A DNA stretch of 64,000 bases from Crocodylus rhombifer. Its lineage: Eukaryota > Chordata > Crocodylia > Crocodylidae. The notes below the pieces were generated by a model. It was given only the letters and a program-made list of their open reading frames with translations. It did not search any database and was not told the DNA's origin. The stretch covers positions 261,951 to 325,950 of the forward strand of contig JAVSML010020776.1 of NCBI GenBank assembly GCA_038503035.1, written 5' to 3'. The position numbers and the translations under genes are program-made. Shown one piece after another: positions 1-12,900 of this stretch. How positions within the stretch are numbered: the stretch's first letter is position 1; every line of letters begins with the position of its first letter.

Positions 1-120
1 CCCTTCACATCCTGAATCTTCGCTCCGGGCAGGCAGTAGACCTCACGCGCTGAGGGATCCTGGCGACAGATGGGGCCCTCCGTACCTCTCAGGATGGAGT
101 CGCCCATATAGTCACCAGGA
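1..120 (-). mobile_element. Fragment of a LINE (CR1-type) ORF1 esterase-like domain
   Basis: Read on the minus strand, the first 120 bases stay open and encode a block containing GDSILRGTEGPIC and, further on, CLPGAKIQD. A GDS block followed by a PGA-type turn is the look of an SGNH/GDSL esterase, and CR1-family LINEs are known to carry such an esterase domain in ORF1. The fragment is cut by the window edge and lies in an RTEL1 intron, so it is probably a dead insertion. The link to CR1 is inferred from family knowledge; a different LINE ORF1 or another transposon protein is possible. Confidence 0.5.
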
Positions 121-873
121 TAGTCGTGGCTTAATTTAGAAACACTAGATTATATAACATTTCAGAGAAAAAGATGACAAAAACCTTAATGCCCTCACCT
201 TCAGATGGAAGTGGGATCCCCAGAAGATGCTAGGTTGGGTTTTTACCATTTGTCGCTGAGCTCTCACTTCTTTTGTGCCGTGACCTAATAAGGGAGGTTA
301 TTTGAATTGCATCAAAATTGTTTTGGTTTTTTTATAGTCACTGAAATTGTTAGAATGACATCTCCTCCGTTCATCCAGGCTGATACTGGTCTTCCATTTG
401 GTGTTCGCCAGTGGGCCATGTGTAGCTGAAAATGAGGTTAAAGTTATAAATAACTTATTTCTTCATTTGCTGAAACTGCCCACACTTTTCCCACTGTTTT
501 TCTTGTCTGCTTCCAGTCTCTCTTATTGCTATTATTACAAAGAGTTGGTTATATCCTTGAATTGCTTTGTTTTGTTTGCCTGAGCTGCTGGCATGGAATC
601 ACAAGATTAGTGCACAATGAGCGTTTTGTTTCCTTTCTGGAGGTGGGTGACAGCACCCTGTTTACCAGGAATTTGACTTGTCTAGAATGGGGGGGAGTTG
701 AATGAATAGATACTTCTCCCATTCATAGCTACTGTCCAGTAAGGAAACTGATACTTAGCCAAGATAACTATGGGCTGAATCTTAGAATGTGAGTCAAACC
801 TATTACCTTGTTTTATTTGTGCTTGTGTAAGTGGGGCAGTTCCCCCGTCCTTACCGAAACTGTTTATCTTTAG
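121..873 (+). other. RTEL1 intron (3' part)
   Basis: AT-rich sequence with no coding match, ending in a pyrimidine-rich tract and the acceptor TTTAG at 870-873. The earlier RTEL1 exons (Walker A/B, iron-sulphur and arch domains) must lie before this window. Confidence 0.6.
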
Positions 874-951
874 GTAATGGATGCCTATTATGACAAGATT
901 GTCTGTCCAAAGTCCAGCGGAGCTGCTTTCTTAGCAGTATGTAGGGGAAAG
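874..951 (+). CDS. RTEL1: RTEL1 exon: end of the helicase arch-side region, AYYDKI...FLAVCRGK
   Basis: Phase 0 to 0, 26 codons. Acceptor TTTAG, donor AAG|GTAAAG. It encodes [20 protein letters not shown], which matches human [20 protein letters not shown], the strand leading into helicase motif V. Confidence 0.93.
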
Positions 952-3900
952 GTAAAGTGTGGACCTTTTGAGACAAGTGTCATCTTATATAGTTCCTTTG
1001 GCTATGAGGTGTGCATGCACATTGTGCATTCCTACAATCACATGCATGGAAAACAAATAAAGGTTTGAGCCTGGAAACCCTAGGGTTTTTTCAGATCTGA
1101 TTTTTGTACACAGCCCCTTCGTATATGGTTTTACTTGAACGAATGCCTCTCTTGAATATCTCAAAGGGACTTGATTCGTGCTTTTCGTGTAGTGACGTAC
1201 TGGTTGCTCACAGAAGAACTGTTGTTTTCTGATTAGAAAAAAGTTTATGGATGTTTCTGTCAAGTACGTTGAAGAAACATTGTTGAAGACTTGCAGTGTT
1301 GCTGCTTAATTTTAAAAATATTAGCAAATATTAATATCATGTCCTACATCTGCCTGGGTCCTGCTGCCAATTTTTGTGGTCTCAGTTGCATTATTTTTTC
1401 CTGATTTTTACAAATTATATTGATCTCATTGGGATAGTTTATATCTGCTTTAAATGGTTAGGATGAAGACTTGAAATATACTTGCTGCATCTTGCTATAG
1501 TGGCCCTGAAAAGGGAGAGAGCGCTTTATTGTAAAAGTTTAATTATTTGTTATCAGGCTTGTCTGGGTTTGAACTGTGCTGATTGCCCAGGCATGAAATG
1601 TGAATCAGACAGTGGTTCTGAGAGCAATATGACCCTGAAGTCAAAGTGTTTGAAATGATTAATGCCTTGGCCACCATCACAATAAGAAAAGAGCAGAGAA
1701 AAACTGTTCCTTAAAACCTTTTGGCTAATGTATGTTTGGTAGTGGGAAAGCACTCAGATTAACATCCTGGTATTAGAAGCAAGGAATCCCATTCATACCA
1801 TTCACAGTATTTCCACTAGTTTCAAACTCCGCTGGCCAAACATGTAGTTTAAGGAGGGGGCAAAGGCAAATAGTTCCTTAACTGCTCTGAAATGTCACTT
1901 AATTCCTGCCGGTGGTCTGAGAGCATTTGTACATCCTCAGGCCAGCGAAGGCTTGGACTTTGCAGATACAAATGGACGAGGTGTCATCATCACTGGACTT
2001 CCATTCCCCCCTCGCATGGAACCAAGAGTTGTTTTAAAGATGGACTTCCTAGATGAAATGAGAAAAAAAAGTGGAGGTGCACAGGTTGGTTATTCACTTG
2101 TCCACTCTGTCTTTCTTTTGCATGTGATTTTCTTCCAGTCTCCAATGGGTCCAGATAACTTAAAAAGCTGTAAGACCTTGAGAATTTGACACCCCTGCTC
2201 AGATTCTTTCCTGGGCTCTCTTGATGTTCCAAAGTTCATCACTATGTTACAACGGCTGTAATCAAAGGCCAGAAATCCCCTGGAAGAGCTCCAAAGAATT
2301 GTATACATCTGGCAGTCCTTTATCTTCCAAAGGGAATGTCTGGCTTAGAGGGAAATTGTTCAAGCAGCCTCAGCCAAATATATGTTGTTGGCTATATTTA
2401 GTATCACTTTATTCTGAGTCTGTTTTCTTACTTATTCTGCAGAATAACTGCTAAGTAATCAGCTGCATGGTAAGTGTTGTTGAGTCAGAATTTATAGCCC
2501 CTTCTCTCCAGTGACTCTATACACTTTCTATATAACACTGAAGATGATGTCCGTAGCCAGGCAGGGACTATCTGGAAATAAATACTGCTTCCATTTAGTC
2601 AGATGAGATGTTTTAGCAGAGTTCTGCCTGCACTGAACTCTTACGACTCTTATTTTTTCAGGAGTCTGTTTTCAGCACATATGGGATGGAGACTTAGACA
2701 AACAACTTCTACATTGCAAATACACTTTACATATTAAAATCATCCAGTCCTTTTTCTCCCACCTGTTTCAGTTTCTGTCTGGGCGCGAATGGTACAGCCA
2801 GCAAGCTTCTCGGGCTGTGAATCAGGCCATCGGCAGGGTCATCAGACACCGCCATGATTATGGTGCCATATTCCTCTGCGACAACAGGTGAACTCCTGGG
2901 TTAAGCGGTATTCAATAGAAGTTGCCATGTGTATGCATCAGTGTTCCTCCATCCAACATGCAGCTGGTATCCTCTCTCTCTCTGTGTGTGCTGGTACTGC
3001 TAGTTGGAGAATGGCTGAGGAAACATCTTCCCTAAAAAGTAAAAATAATTTGTATGCTGCTTTTCTGCTCTCCCTTCCCAAAATGTTCTCCCCTTTTGGA
3101 CTAGAGAAGGAGACTGGTGTCAATGTTAATAGATGCAGAATAAGCTGATTGTGTTAATGATGCGTTTGTGTGTGTGTGTGTGTCTCCTAATCTTTCTGAT
3201 GTCAGGTTACAGAACTTCTTGAAATGTTTAATACAAACACAGCAGATGTTCCCCTCCTGCTCTGCATTCATATTACAAGGTAATGAACAGCAGTTGGATT
3301 TTTGAGGGAAGGAGAAGCAGGAAAAAGGCTTCCACTGCCAGAAAATCTTTTTTATTTTTCCCAACTGAGACTGTGGCTTAAGGCAACTAGCATGTCTCAT
3401 AGTTCAGTGCTGGCATGTATTGGTAGACTGTCTGGGTGAAACTAGGACAGTGCTTGGCTGCATAACACCTGGCTTCAACTAAGTCTTGCCTTCCCGTGCA
3501 TACAGGATATTTATGTGTACTCTCTCCTCTGCTTGCTATTAATCGTGGGTCCCTCTTCCAGGCTGTCTGGAGAGATGTTTGTTGAAAGCTGCACATCCTT
3601 TTGAGGGTTAAAGTAATGGGACTGACTGAGGGAGAATTTTCCTCTCATCCAACTTTCCACAGGTTCTTAAACCGTGACGTCAGAGGCAAGCTCCCTTCCT
3701 GGGTCCGCCCTTACGTCAAGGTGTATGACAACTTTGGACACGCAGTCCGAGATGTCTCCCGGTTCTTTCGAGTTGCTCAGAAAATTGTAAGTGTCTTCAG
3801 AAAAAGGTTAAATAAAAGAGATCAGATTTACCCAAAGAACTTTGTCTGCCTATGTCCTTAGACCAACACGGATATAACCTACTCCTCTTCAGAAAAAGGA

Positions 3901-6900
3901 GGAGTTGGTCTTGAGGTTTTAGGGACTAGGAGCACTCAGCCACAGGAGAGAGAAGCTACTTTTGTCCTTTTTAAGCAATCTTCTTTACTTGGGTGGGTTT
4001 AGAGGTCTCCTCTGGCGTATGGTATTAGCAAAGTGAATTGCATGATGATGCAGAGCACAGTGGGTTGCAGGGCCGCCTTAGCATATGCAATCAGAACTGG
4101 GTTTTAAATTGGCTAAATGCCAGGTTGTTCATCTAGGGCTCTTCAGAATAGGGGTGACAGGTGTAACAAGAACAAGTGATTGAAAGCTGACGCCAGATAA
4201 ATTTGAGGCACAGGTTTGTTTGTTTTGTTGTTTTACCACGGCCATGATGATTGGAATAAACTTTTAAGGGAACGTCTTCGAATCTGGACTTAGATGCCTT
4301 TGGCCACCACAATTACTAGGGTCAATTCAGGGGTGGCATGCATATGCCATCAAAGTGGGTGATGTAATTGTCCTGGCTCGCCTTTATATTCATGTATCAT
4401 TAGAAAAGGGAGCCAGAAGAAAATGCACCTGTGGTAAGGGGGGCTGTATTACAGCAAGAACATCAAAAAGGGATCATTCATTAAAAATGCATGCATTGTG
4501 TGATGCTGCCCACTCTCTTCAGATGTAGTCACGCAATGCTTCTCTTCTCCTAGGCTTTGTTTTGAGTTCCCATATCTGCACTGTGCATAACCCTGGCCCA
4601 GGTCTAAGAATTCAGTCACGGCAGGTGTGCACAGACCGGGAACCCACCATCACAGTTAGGCAGGACAGATGAGCTGTCCTCTGTTTTGCTCTTAGAATGT
4701 TTCATGGCAAAATGAGACAGACTATGAAGTGATACAGTCATTTTTGACTCCTATAATCTTTTGAAATCTATATACAGGTGCCTACACCACCAACCCGGAA
4801 CTCCTCTTGCGCTGGTACTATCTGTGAAGGGGACCCAACATCATCTGCTTCAGCTGAGCTTAGCCTCCCTCTGAAAAAAGCCAGGAATTTGGATGTTCAC
4901 GTTCCTAGTTTAAAGAGGAAAAGAACAGGTAGGTCCAGGTTTTATGTAGACACCAGCCTCCAATCCTGCCAAAAGCTTCTGAGCCATGCTGGAGAAAGCA
5001 GGACAGAGAGGCTGGCAGGTACAGGAGGGTGGGAATTCAGGAGGCATTAGAGAAAGGGGGCAAGGTACAAAATGGTGCACAGATTGGTGGTAGTGGATCA
5101 GAGAGCTAAATGGGAATATTGGGCTCAAACAAGAGGAAGTACATTTTATGTAGCAGGCAGTTAACTTGTGGAACTGTTGTCCCAAGAGTTTGTAGAGGCA
5201 GATAGTGTGACAAGGTTCAGAAAGGGATTAGATATAAACATTTGAGATTTAAAAGATGTCAAAGGGTAAAAACATTTCCGGCATAAGATGCTGTTACGGT
5301 ACCTTCCTCTGGATCTATCGCCGTTTCTAAATATGACTGTAATACTGGACTTTGTTGTAAATACGATTTCCAAGCCAGTTATAATACTTAGGAATTCTTC
5401 ATTGTTTTCTGCTAGATGTCATTCTTCTGTTGAGCAGAAGGCAAGGTAAATTTGAAGCTTATAGACCAGCTGATTCAGAGATGCATAGGGTACGCTTTCA
5501 TAAGCAGCCGGCTTGCGTCATGAGTGATTCAGTGAAAGGACTGCAGGAAGCAGAACTTCTAAAGAGAAAACTGATTAAAACAGAAGCAAGTTTCTTGTGT
5601 GGTTTGATTGTAGTTGGCTGAGGGTGGTGTGATCCTTCCATTGAAGATTCACACTTAATTTCCTGTTGTTTTGCTATGCAAATTGTGTTATTGGAAGTAC
5701 AAACAAAGCGACACTACTGCCCTATTAATATACTTGTTAAGTTTCTTGCAAGCCAACAAACGTAGGGAATTTCTTTTTTACTTTATAAGGAAAATGCTTT
5801 TTTAGAAGTAGCAAATTGGTGTTACTGTAATACTATTTGTAGCAGCAAGTTCTGGTCTCTGCAACCAGACAAATCAGGGCCCTAAAGGATGAGATAAAAT
5901 ATGCTTCATGGACAGGCAGCTTAAATAGATGACAGCATAACATTTGCGACTTACACATGATAACATCAACCTTGTGAGTGAGAGGATTATACTTTGTAGG
6001 TGGTGTCACTGTCTTTTTGCTGTGAAATTAGTGTTGTGTCAAGTAAAATATGTATATGCAGACTTCACTGCCAGGTTGATTAGATGCAGAAACTGAACTC
6101 TGAGATTAAGCAAATAACTTCACTGGTAAGAGGCACAGGATTCCCAAAGCGTATCAGATTATATAAACCATTTTCATTTTAAATATGACTATTGAGATTT
6201 TGCCCCATCAGCAAGTCTTCCTTTTAAATGCAGAAGCCAGACCTGTAGATAGTCTCTCACCAGGATGGGAAAGATCAGCTAAAATGACTTTTTACCAAAA
6301 TGTTCTTTGTAGTTCCAGTACAAGAAACAAAACAAAAAAAGAAGAGGAATAACTCACCACACCTTGGGAGTTACTGAAAGCATCTGTGAGTTGCCAAGTA
6401 TAAGAAGGAAGGCAAATGTTTGTGTGTTGTCTTTCTGATACAGATTTGTCAGCAAGTGGGGATGGAGCAGCCAGCCTGTGCGTGGAGTATGAGCAAGGAC
6501 CTGTCGCCTCCAGGAGGCAGCAAGTTGGGCTTCTGGATGCGTTGGAACACAGTGAGAAGATCAGTGAAGGGGCAGAGGAGGAAGATGGCTTGTCAGGGGA
6601 GGAAAAGGTAATGAGAGTCATAAAAAGTGCGGTATTGAAGTTTGGGGGATATGTGGGTCCTAACGCAAAACGGGCGTGGTGTCAGCTTGTGGGAACCAAT
6701 GCAGTCCCCATCAAAAAGTACACTGAGGGCATAGGGCTGAGTTGGAGTGAGGGGCCTGTCTGGAGAAGATCCTCTTGTCACCTTTTAGTACGTGTCTGGC
6801 AGGTACCCTCTCATTTGGATGGCAGTGAAATAGTCTTAACTGCCAACTTGCAGAGATCCCAAGAGGTTAATGTTCTTCTCATGGGGCTAAAGAGTCCTTG

Positions 6901-9900
6901 ACAGAGTCGTTGATGAATATGTAGGATATCATAGGAGATCCTTGTATCAGCTCTTAGAATATGAGCAGGTATTACAAAAAAACTGTATTATAGAACTGTT
7001 GCAATTTCCATTCACCTGCACATATGATCGTAGAATCATAGCAAAGTAAGGTGGAAAGGGACCTCAGGAGGACATCTAGTCCAACCCCTGCTCTAGGCAG
7101 GCTCATCTTGTGACTAAACCATCCCAGGCAAGTGGTTATGTAACCTGTTCTTAAAAACTTCTAAAACTGGAGATTCTGCAGTCTCTCTGGATAGCCTGTT
7201 CCAATGATCAATGACCCTTCTAGTAAGAAAGTTCTTCCCAGTATCCAACCTCAATTTTCTTTGCCCAGTTTTCCCAGTAGTACAATATTCAAACAGAGAA
7301 TATTTTCCCTGGCTCTGCCAGCCAATACTGCACAGACGTGTACAGTCTCTTATCGCAGTCATAGGAACGATCAGTACCATTGCGTGACTAGGTTAACATG
7401 CCTCTTCAGTGCTGCTGTTTTTCCTCCTTGAGATGGAGTACTTTTGAATCAATAGTCGTAAATAAGATGATCATGCTAGCATTCTCCTGCTGTTGCAAAA
7501 ACCTGTTTTTGCTATTAGTAGGGACCAACTGAAATCGCAATTGCGTGATTTTCATGGAAACTCTGATTTTGGGCAGGCTTCATGATAAAATTTTGGCTCA
7601 CTGGGAAAAAAAATTGGCAAGCAGAGAAAAGTTCAGGAAGCCCTGCAGTCTTGGAGTGTGGGGGGAGCCTGCTGCTGCTTGGGGCTAGCCCCAGACCATG
7701 TCTTAATTACCTTGATTAAGCATTGGGAAGCCATTACTTAATAGCATGGATTAATGGCCTCCCTGGGGTTAATCGGGGTAATTAAACCAGTGTGGGGCCA
7801 TCTGGCAATCTGTGGGGAGGGGAGAGACTGCGGGGGGCCCTCAGCCAGTCAGAGGCGGGGTGAGGTCAGCCCATGAAAATGGTGGCTGACTCTGGGATCT
7901 GCCTGTGAAATTGGCTGGCTGCCTCCTTGAGTTGGGTGGACACCTAGCTATTAGTGGTGGATGAACAGTGGGACTCTACCTAGTTGCATCCGAGTAGCCT
8001 GCTTTGCCATCTTGGACGTCACTACAAGAACTATGCTCCTTGAGCCCATTACTTCAGCAAAGGATGTTACTGTCGTTGATGCATTTTCTCTAATGCAGAG
8101 ATGTTGCTTCTGGACCTGCTGCCTTCGGCAGCATTATTTTTTTTGGCACGGTGCTGTTCTGAATGGTGACCATCAGTCCAGGAGCCAAGCGGAATAGTGC
8201 TGCTTTCTTCTACCCATCCAGCTTCACCTGAACAAGATTAACTTACAGTTGTCTATGTGCCTGTCTCACTCTGCAACATGCCATTGTTTAATTTAAATAC
8301 ATAAATAACAGTGCTGTGTTATGGTCGTATTTATTGTGTTCAGATATGCCTAGGTTTTACCTCCACTGCAGTGCTAGGAAATAAGAACAACTGTACTTCT
8401 GAAGGTGAAGAACACCAGGGGCCAGCTCTAAGTTAACATTTCTTGAGCGTACTCTTTTCTTCTACCTCGAAATCTTGCAGACGATATGAACAGAGATATT
8501 GGAGAGCAACGTGAGAAGCACTGGCAGTTACCCACAAGCAGAGGGGATTTAAGGAGAGCACTCTTTTGACTGTGCACAGATAATAGATGGCATTCTGTAT
8601 ATGCACTCTGTCATGTCCTCAGTTATCCTCTTCTTGGGCAAGCAGCAAAGAAATGAACCACTTTGCATATCTAATCTCTGCAAAAGAATGTAGAAACTGT
8701 TTGGCAATGTTGGGTTCTCCCCCAGCTTCATCAGTGTTGCTCTGTTGGATGTTCTTCATTTGGTTGGTGCTGGTTTGTACAATCATCAGTGTCTTCTGCA
8801 AGTGGAATATTGCATCACTCTTGGCTCTTCCCCTTCCCATCCTTTCTCCTCTGGGGCCTAGCCCAGACTGATATTTCTCCGGAAGATCTGCAGCATCTTT
8901 ATACTACCAGTGCAGGTCAACCAGAGCTACCAACAGCAGAAGCACAGAAGTACATCAGCCACCAGTCTTTACCACCTAGCCCTGGTCGCACTGACTTTAA
9001 AAGGGTCAGTTTCTGCACAGGGGCAGTGCCCTGGTTGGTGTTCCTTATCCAGGAGGAAACTGAGTTGGGGAGGAAATCAATCAACATCAGCATTTACCAT
9101 TAAAATCAAATTTTGTTGAAACTAACAGACTTTTTCAGAGAGCAGCTTATGTGAATTTTATGAACCATCTGCCTTGAGGCTTCCTGCTATTGTCAACTGA
9201 ACAAATAAAGTTAAATATGACACACTGAAATGGTTTGATAATGATGCATTACATATTCTTGTAATTTTTGTTACATTAGGACTCTCAGCTCTTTGTCATA
9301 TAGTCTGTTTGTATCTAAATGTCCTTTTACAGTGTTTAATAATGTTTCTTCATTGCCTGGACATAGCTCATTGTCATAGTTAAATAGCAAAGTTCAAAAT
9401 ATTCCTCATAAACTTTGTGTGGCATAAAATAGTTTGCAAGCGGGGAGAAAAGAAAAAAAACCAAGTACAGCTAATTTTCATTTGAACTTTGCCAGTGCTC
9501 ATGTCTTCACTATCAGATACCTGGTCCTCTCTCTATGTCAGTGGTTCTCAACCTTTTTAGACTCTAGGCACACCTCAGTGGACTTCAGGAAAATGCCAGC
9601 TCTTAGCTTTCACTCTTTTTGACTACAGAAAAATACTAGAACAATTCTTCTATTGCAGAGAACTCTGGAAGATAATGAGAGGTCAGATTTCTTTTATTTT
9701 AACACTGGATTCCTGTTTGAAAACTCTGGATTTATTTGGCACCCTGGTTGAGAATCACTGCTGCAGGTTGCACAAGATGCCCATCCTGGAGAATACTTGG
9801 AAGTAGTTCCGTGTCAGGAACCCAAATGCATCTCTGGCTTTCTACCTTGGCTTGATTGGTGCTTGCAATAGCAATCTGGGGGTTAGTAAAATTGCAGAAA

Positions 9901-12900
9901 ATGGCAGAAATAAGGGAAATGAAATAGATTAAAACCTCTTAATGTTATTTTTCCAGGCAAAGCGTCTGTCAACACTCTCTCTTCAGTATGAGAAGAGATT
10001 AGCAGATGAACAGAAAGGAGGAAAGAAGAAAATAAAGATAGTCAGCAATCCGGTATGCATTTTTTGTTGAATGATAGGGTACAAGATATTAAGAAAGCAT
10101 GCTGTTGTGCATGTAATTTGTAGGTGGGTGCAGGAAGCTACATCTAGAGTTAAGATTGTTCAGCTCTTTTATGTGATATGTTTTTAGTTGCCCTTAACTT
10201 GGCCAGATTTAAACTACTTAGGAGATTTGTTTTTTTCTGTGTTTAGTGTCTGCCTTAGGTTGAAGATTTTTGAGACATTTAAGCTGGGAATAAGGGAAGA
10301 GAGGCAGGGGCACATGCAGGAATAGAGGTGGGGAGATGGACAGGAGGGTAGGAGTAAATGGCAGAAGGAGAGGAGCAGGGAGGGACAAATAAGAATAGGA
10401 AGGGGGCAGCAGTTGAAGGAGGCACATGGGGCTATACAAGGGCAGTATTTGGGGGTGGGAAAGAATAGGCCAAAGTCTGGAGGCTAGTAACAGCCAGAGT
10501 ACAGGGCAGGTCCTGGGAAGGTGGGGCAGAAGGGGGTGTAGGGAAAAACGAGGGAAGAAGACTTTGTTATTCCCTGCAGAACCTGGAATTACTTTTAAAT
10601 CTCTGTACCTCCTTTGCTGTCCTTCCAAGAGCTTGTTAGAGAAGCGTGTCCTAATCCTCCTCTGGTCTGTGTAGAAGACAACAGCCTTCTCCTGTGGCCA
10701 GCTATGCCACTAGCATAAATAGTTGAGGACTGTGCTGGTGCGCTGAAGGCCTGTGCCCTGCTCATGACTCATGGGAGGGGACAATATGGTTCCACAGGAT
10801 GACTTTTTTTTCTTCAATTTTTAAATTCAAAGAACTTGAGAAATTCTGTTTTAAAATGACATCAGATGGATGTTATGATTTCAAAGCCAAAAAGGTGAGA
10901 CACTTCATCGTTAAGGCAGCTCTTAATTTGTTGCATAGGCATGTGTATTATGAAACAGTCATTAATAGCATGGCCCCACAGATAGTGCTCAAGGTGAGAA
11001 GGACACTCTTGTCTGTAGATCCCCTGCCTGATTTTGCAGAAGTAGGAAGTATGTGGTGAACGAGGCCGTGACTAATTAGATTGTTTCCTAATGTGTATAT
11101 ACAAATGGGTCAAATTAAGACTGATAGTACAGCCACCACTATAGTGCTGACACCCAGCTCCACCTAATGTAACTCTAACATGTATAGTACTGGTTCAACC
11201 AAAAACAGGCTTGGGTAGGGCCAATACACAGAGCAGAGTATTTGGAAGTCCTTCCCATATTTGCAACTGTCTGCTGCGTTGGTAAACTTCCCTCCCAGTG
11301 CCAAGGTGGTACGGAGGCTCATGTAGCAGCTCTGACCAGCTTAGTGCCAGGAGACTACATCTTAACATCACAGATGTGGGCCACGGTGAGCCATGCCCGT
11401 GTCACCTCTGGGCTGAGCTGTTACAGCAGACCCCAGGCTGACTCTGATGGTGACTTAGGAACTACAGCTGGGTCGTTGTGCAGGTGTCGGTCTGCCTGTG
11501 TGGTCTGACTAACCCATGTGATGGCTGCATGTGCTACAAGAGCCGTTTAAAGTCCTTGTCTTCAAAGCCTTACACGGAATAGCAGCTGTACTGTCAGGTG
11601 GCAGCTGTGTTCAGAGATGCTGCGTCTAATAGCAACCGTGTTCTCGGCACGGAGCCCTCCCCGGTAAATTGTACTACTATGCGGTATCAGGATGATTCAG
11701 CCTTGTAGCCCTTGAGGTGTGATGCAAGACTCCTCTGTTAAGAAGCCTCCTTAGCATGTAGTTGTGAAATGGCACCTGGCTGCCCTTCTTGGGAAACTAA
11801 TCACTTAGCCTTTCTGTAAAGCAGTGTGGAGTAGACAGCCCCCTCCCCGCCCTCTTTCTCGATGTACTTCTAAACTTGTAGAGGACCCTTGTTGATGATA
11901 CAAACTGAGTGTTTTAGGGCTGTATGTAATAGTAGTCTGGGAAATCATATACATAGGGGTGGTGTTGGAATTCCCCAGATCACTGCTTCTTGCCCTAAGG
12001 ATAGATTACAATATACATAGGGAAAGGCATGTTTAGTAGGAGTATATTAAATACAGTAGAGGCATTTAGTTTAGACTGTGTGAGCAAATGGTGATTCAGA
12101 ACCAATTATCACAACCCCTTGTGAAAGCAGCTAATTCTATAATAGATTGTTTGGACTTTTTTCAAATGACTGAGGGTTTTTTTGTGATTGAAGGGAAAAA
12201 AATGTAAAGCCAGAGTTAATCTTCTTTTCTGGTTTTCCCACAAGTCATGTCTGGGTTTTTTCAGTTCATTGCCATTTGGCAGAACCTATGCACAAGTCAT
12301 TTTGGTCTTTCATGGAATTTTGAATTTCCATCAGGCAGGCACATCTGCTTGCCTTTCCAGAAAGTAATGCAAGGGCGATGTGCATTTCTGGTTGACCACG
12401 ATTGCTTAAAATGGTATATACATCACTGTGTTTCATGGTATGCAATTAGCTCATGTTCACTGAATCATGGAAACTTATGGTTGTAAAGGTTCTTGGGTCA
12501 TTTAGTCCATCACATTGTTGTGTATTGTGGACATGTTACAGCTGTGCAAGGTGAAATAAAGTTTGTGGGAGGTGGGGGAGAAAGTAATCCCATCTTAATT
12601 AACGTAAGAACATCTCTCCAAATGTCTCCCATTTACTGATCAATGTTTGGTTTCTTTACAGCAAGCTGGAAAGGTGACGGATCCAACTGAACCAAAGAAG
12701 ATGAGAGCTACATCGTTCATTGCAACAGTGAAGGAATCACTAAGCCAGCTAAACTATGATGTCTTCTCAGAGGCTCTGAAGCAGTATAAAATGACTGATG
12801 ACTTCAGTGCCATGTTATCTCAGATGAGTAGTGTCTTTTTGGAAGACCAGAGAAACCATATCCTGTTGCGAGGTATGATGGTTCTCTAAATCAGTGGTCT

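Noticed and set aside
3838..3885. 'gaccaacacggatataacct' phrase
   Set aside because: Resembles the tail of a reptile interspersed repeat, but it is too short to define an element.
10218..10628. 136-codon minus-strand Leu/Pro/Ser-rich frame
   Set aside because: Antisense of a purine-rich intronic stretch; composition explains the open frame.
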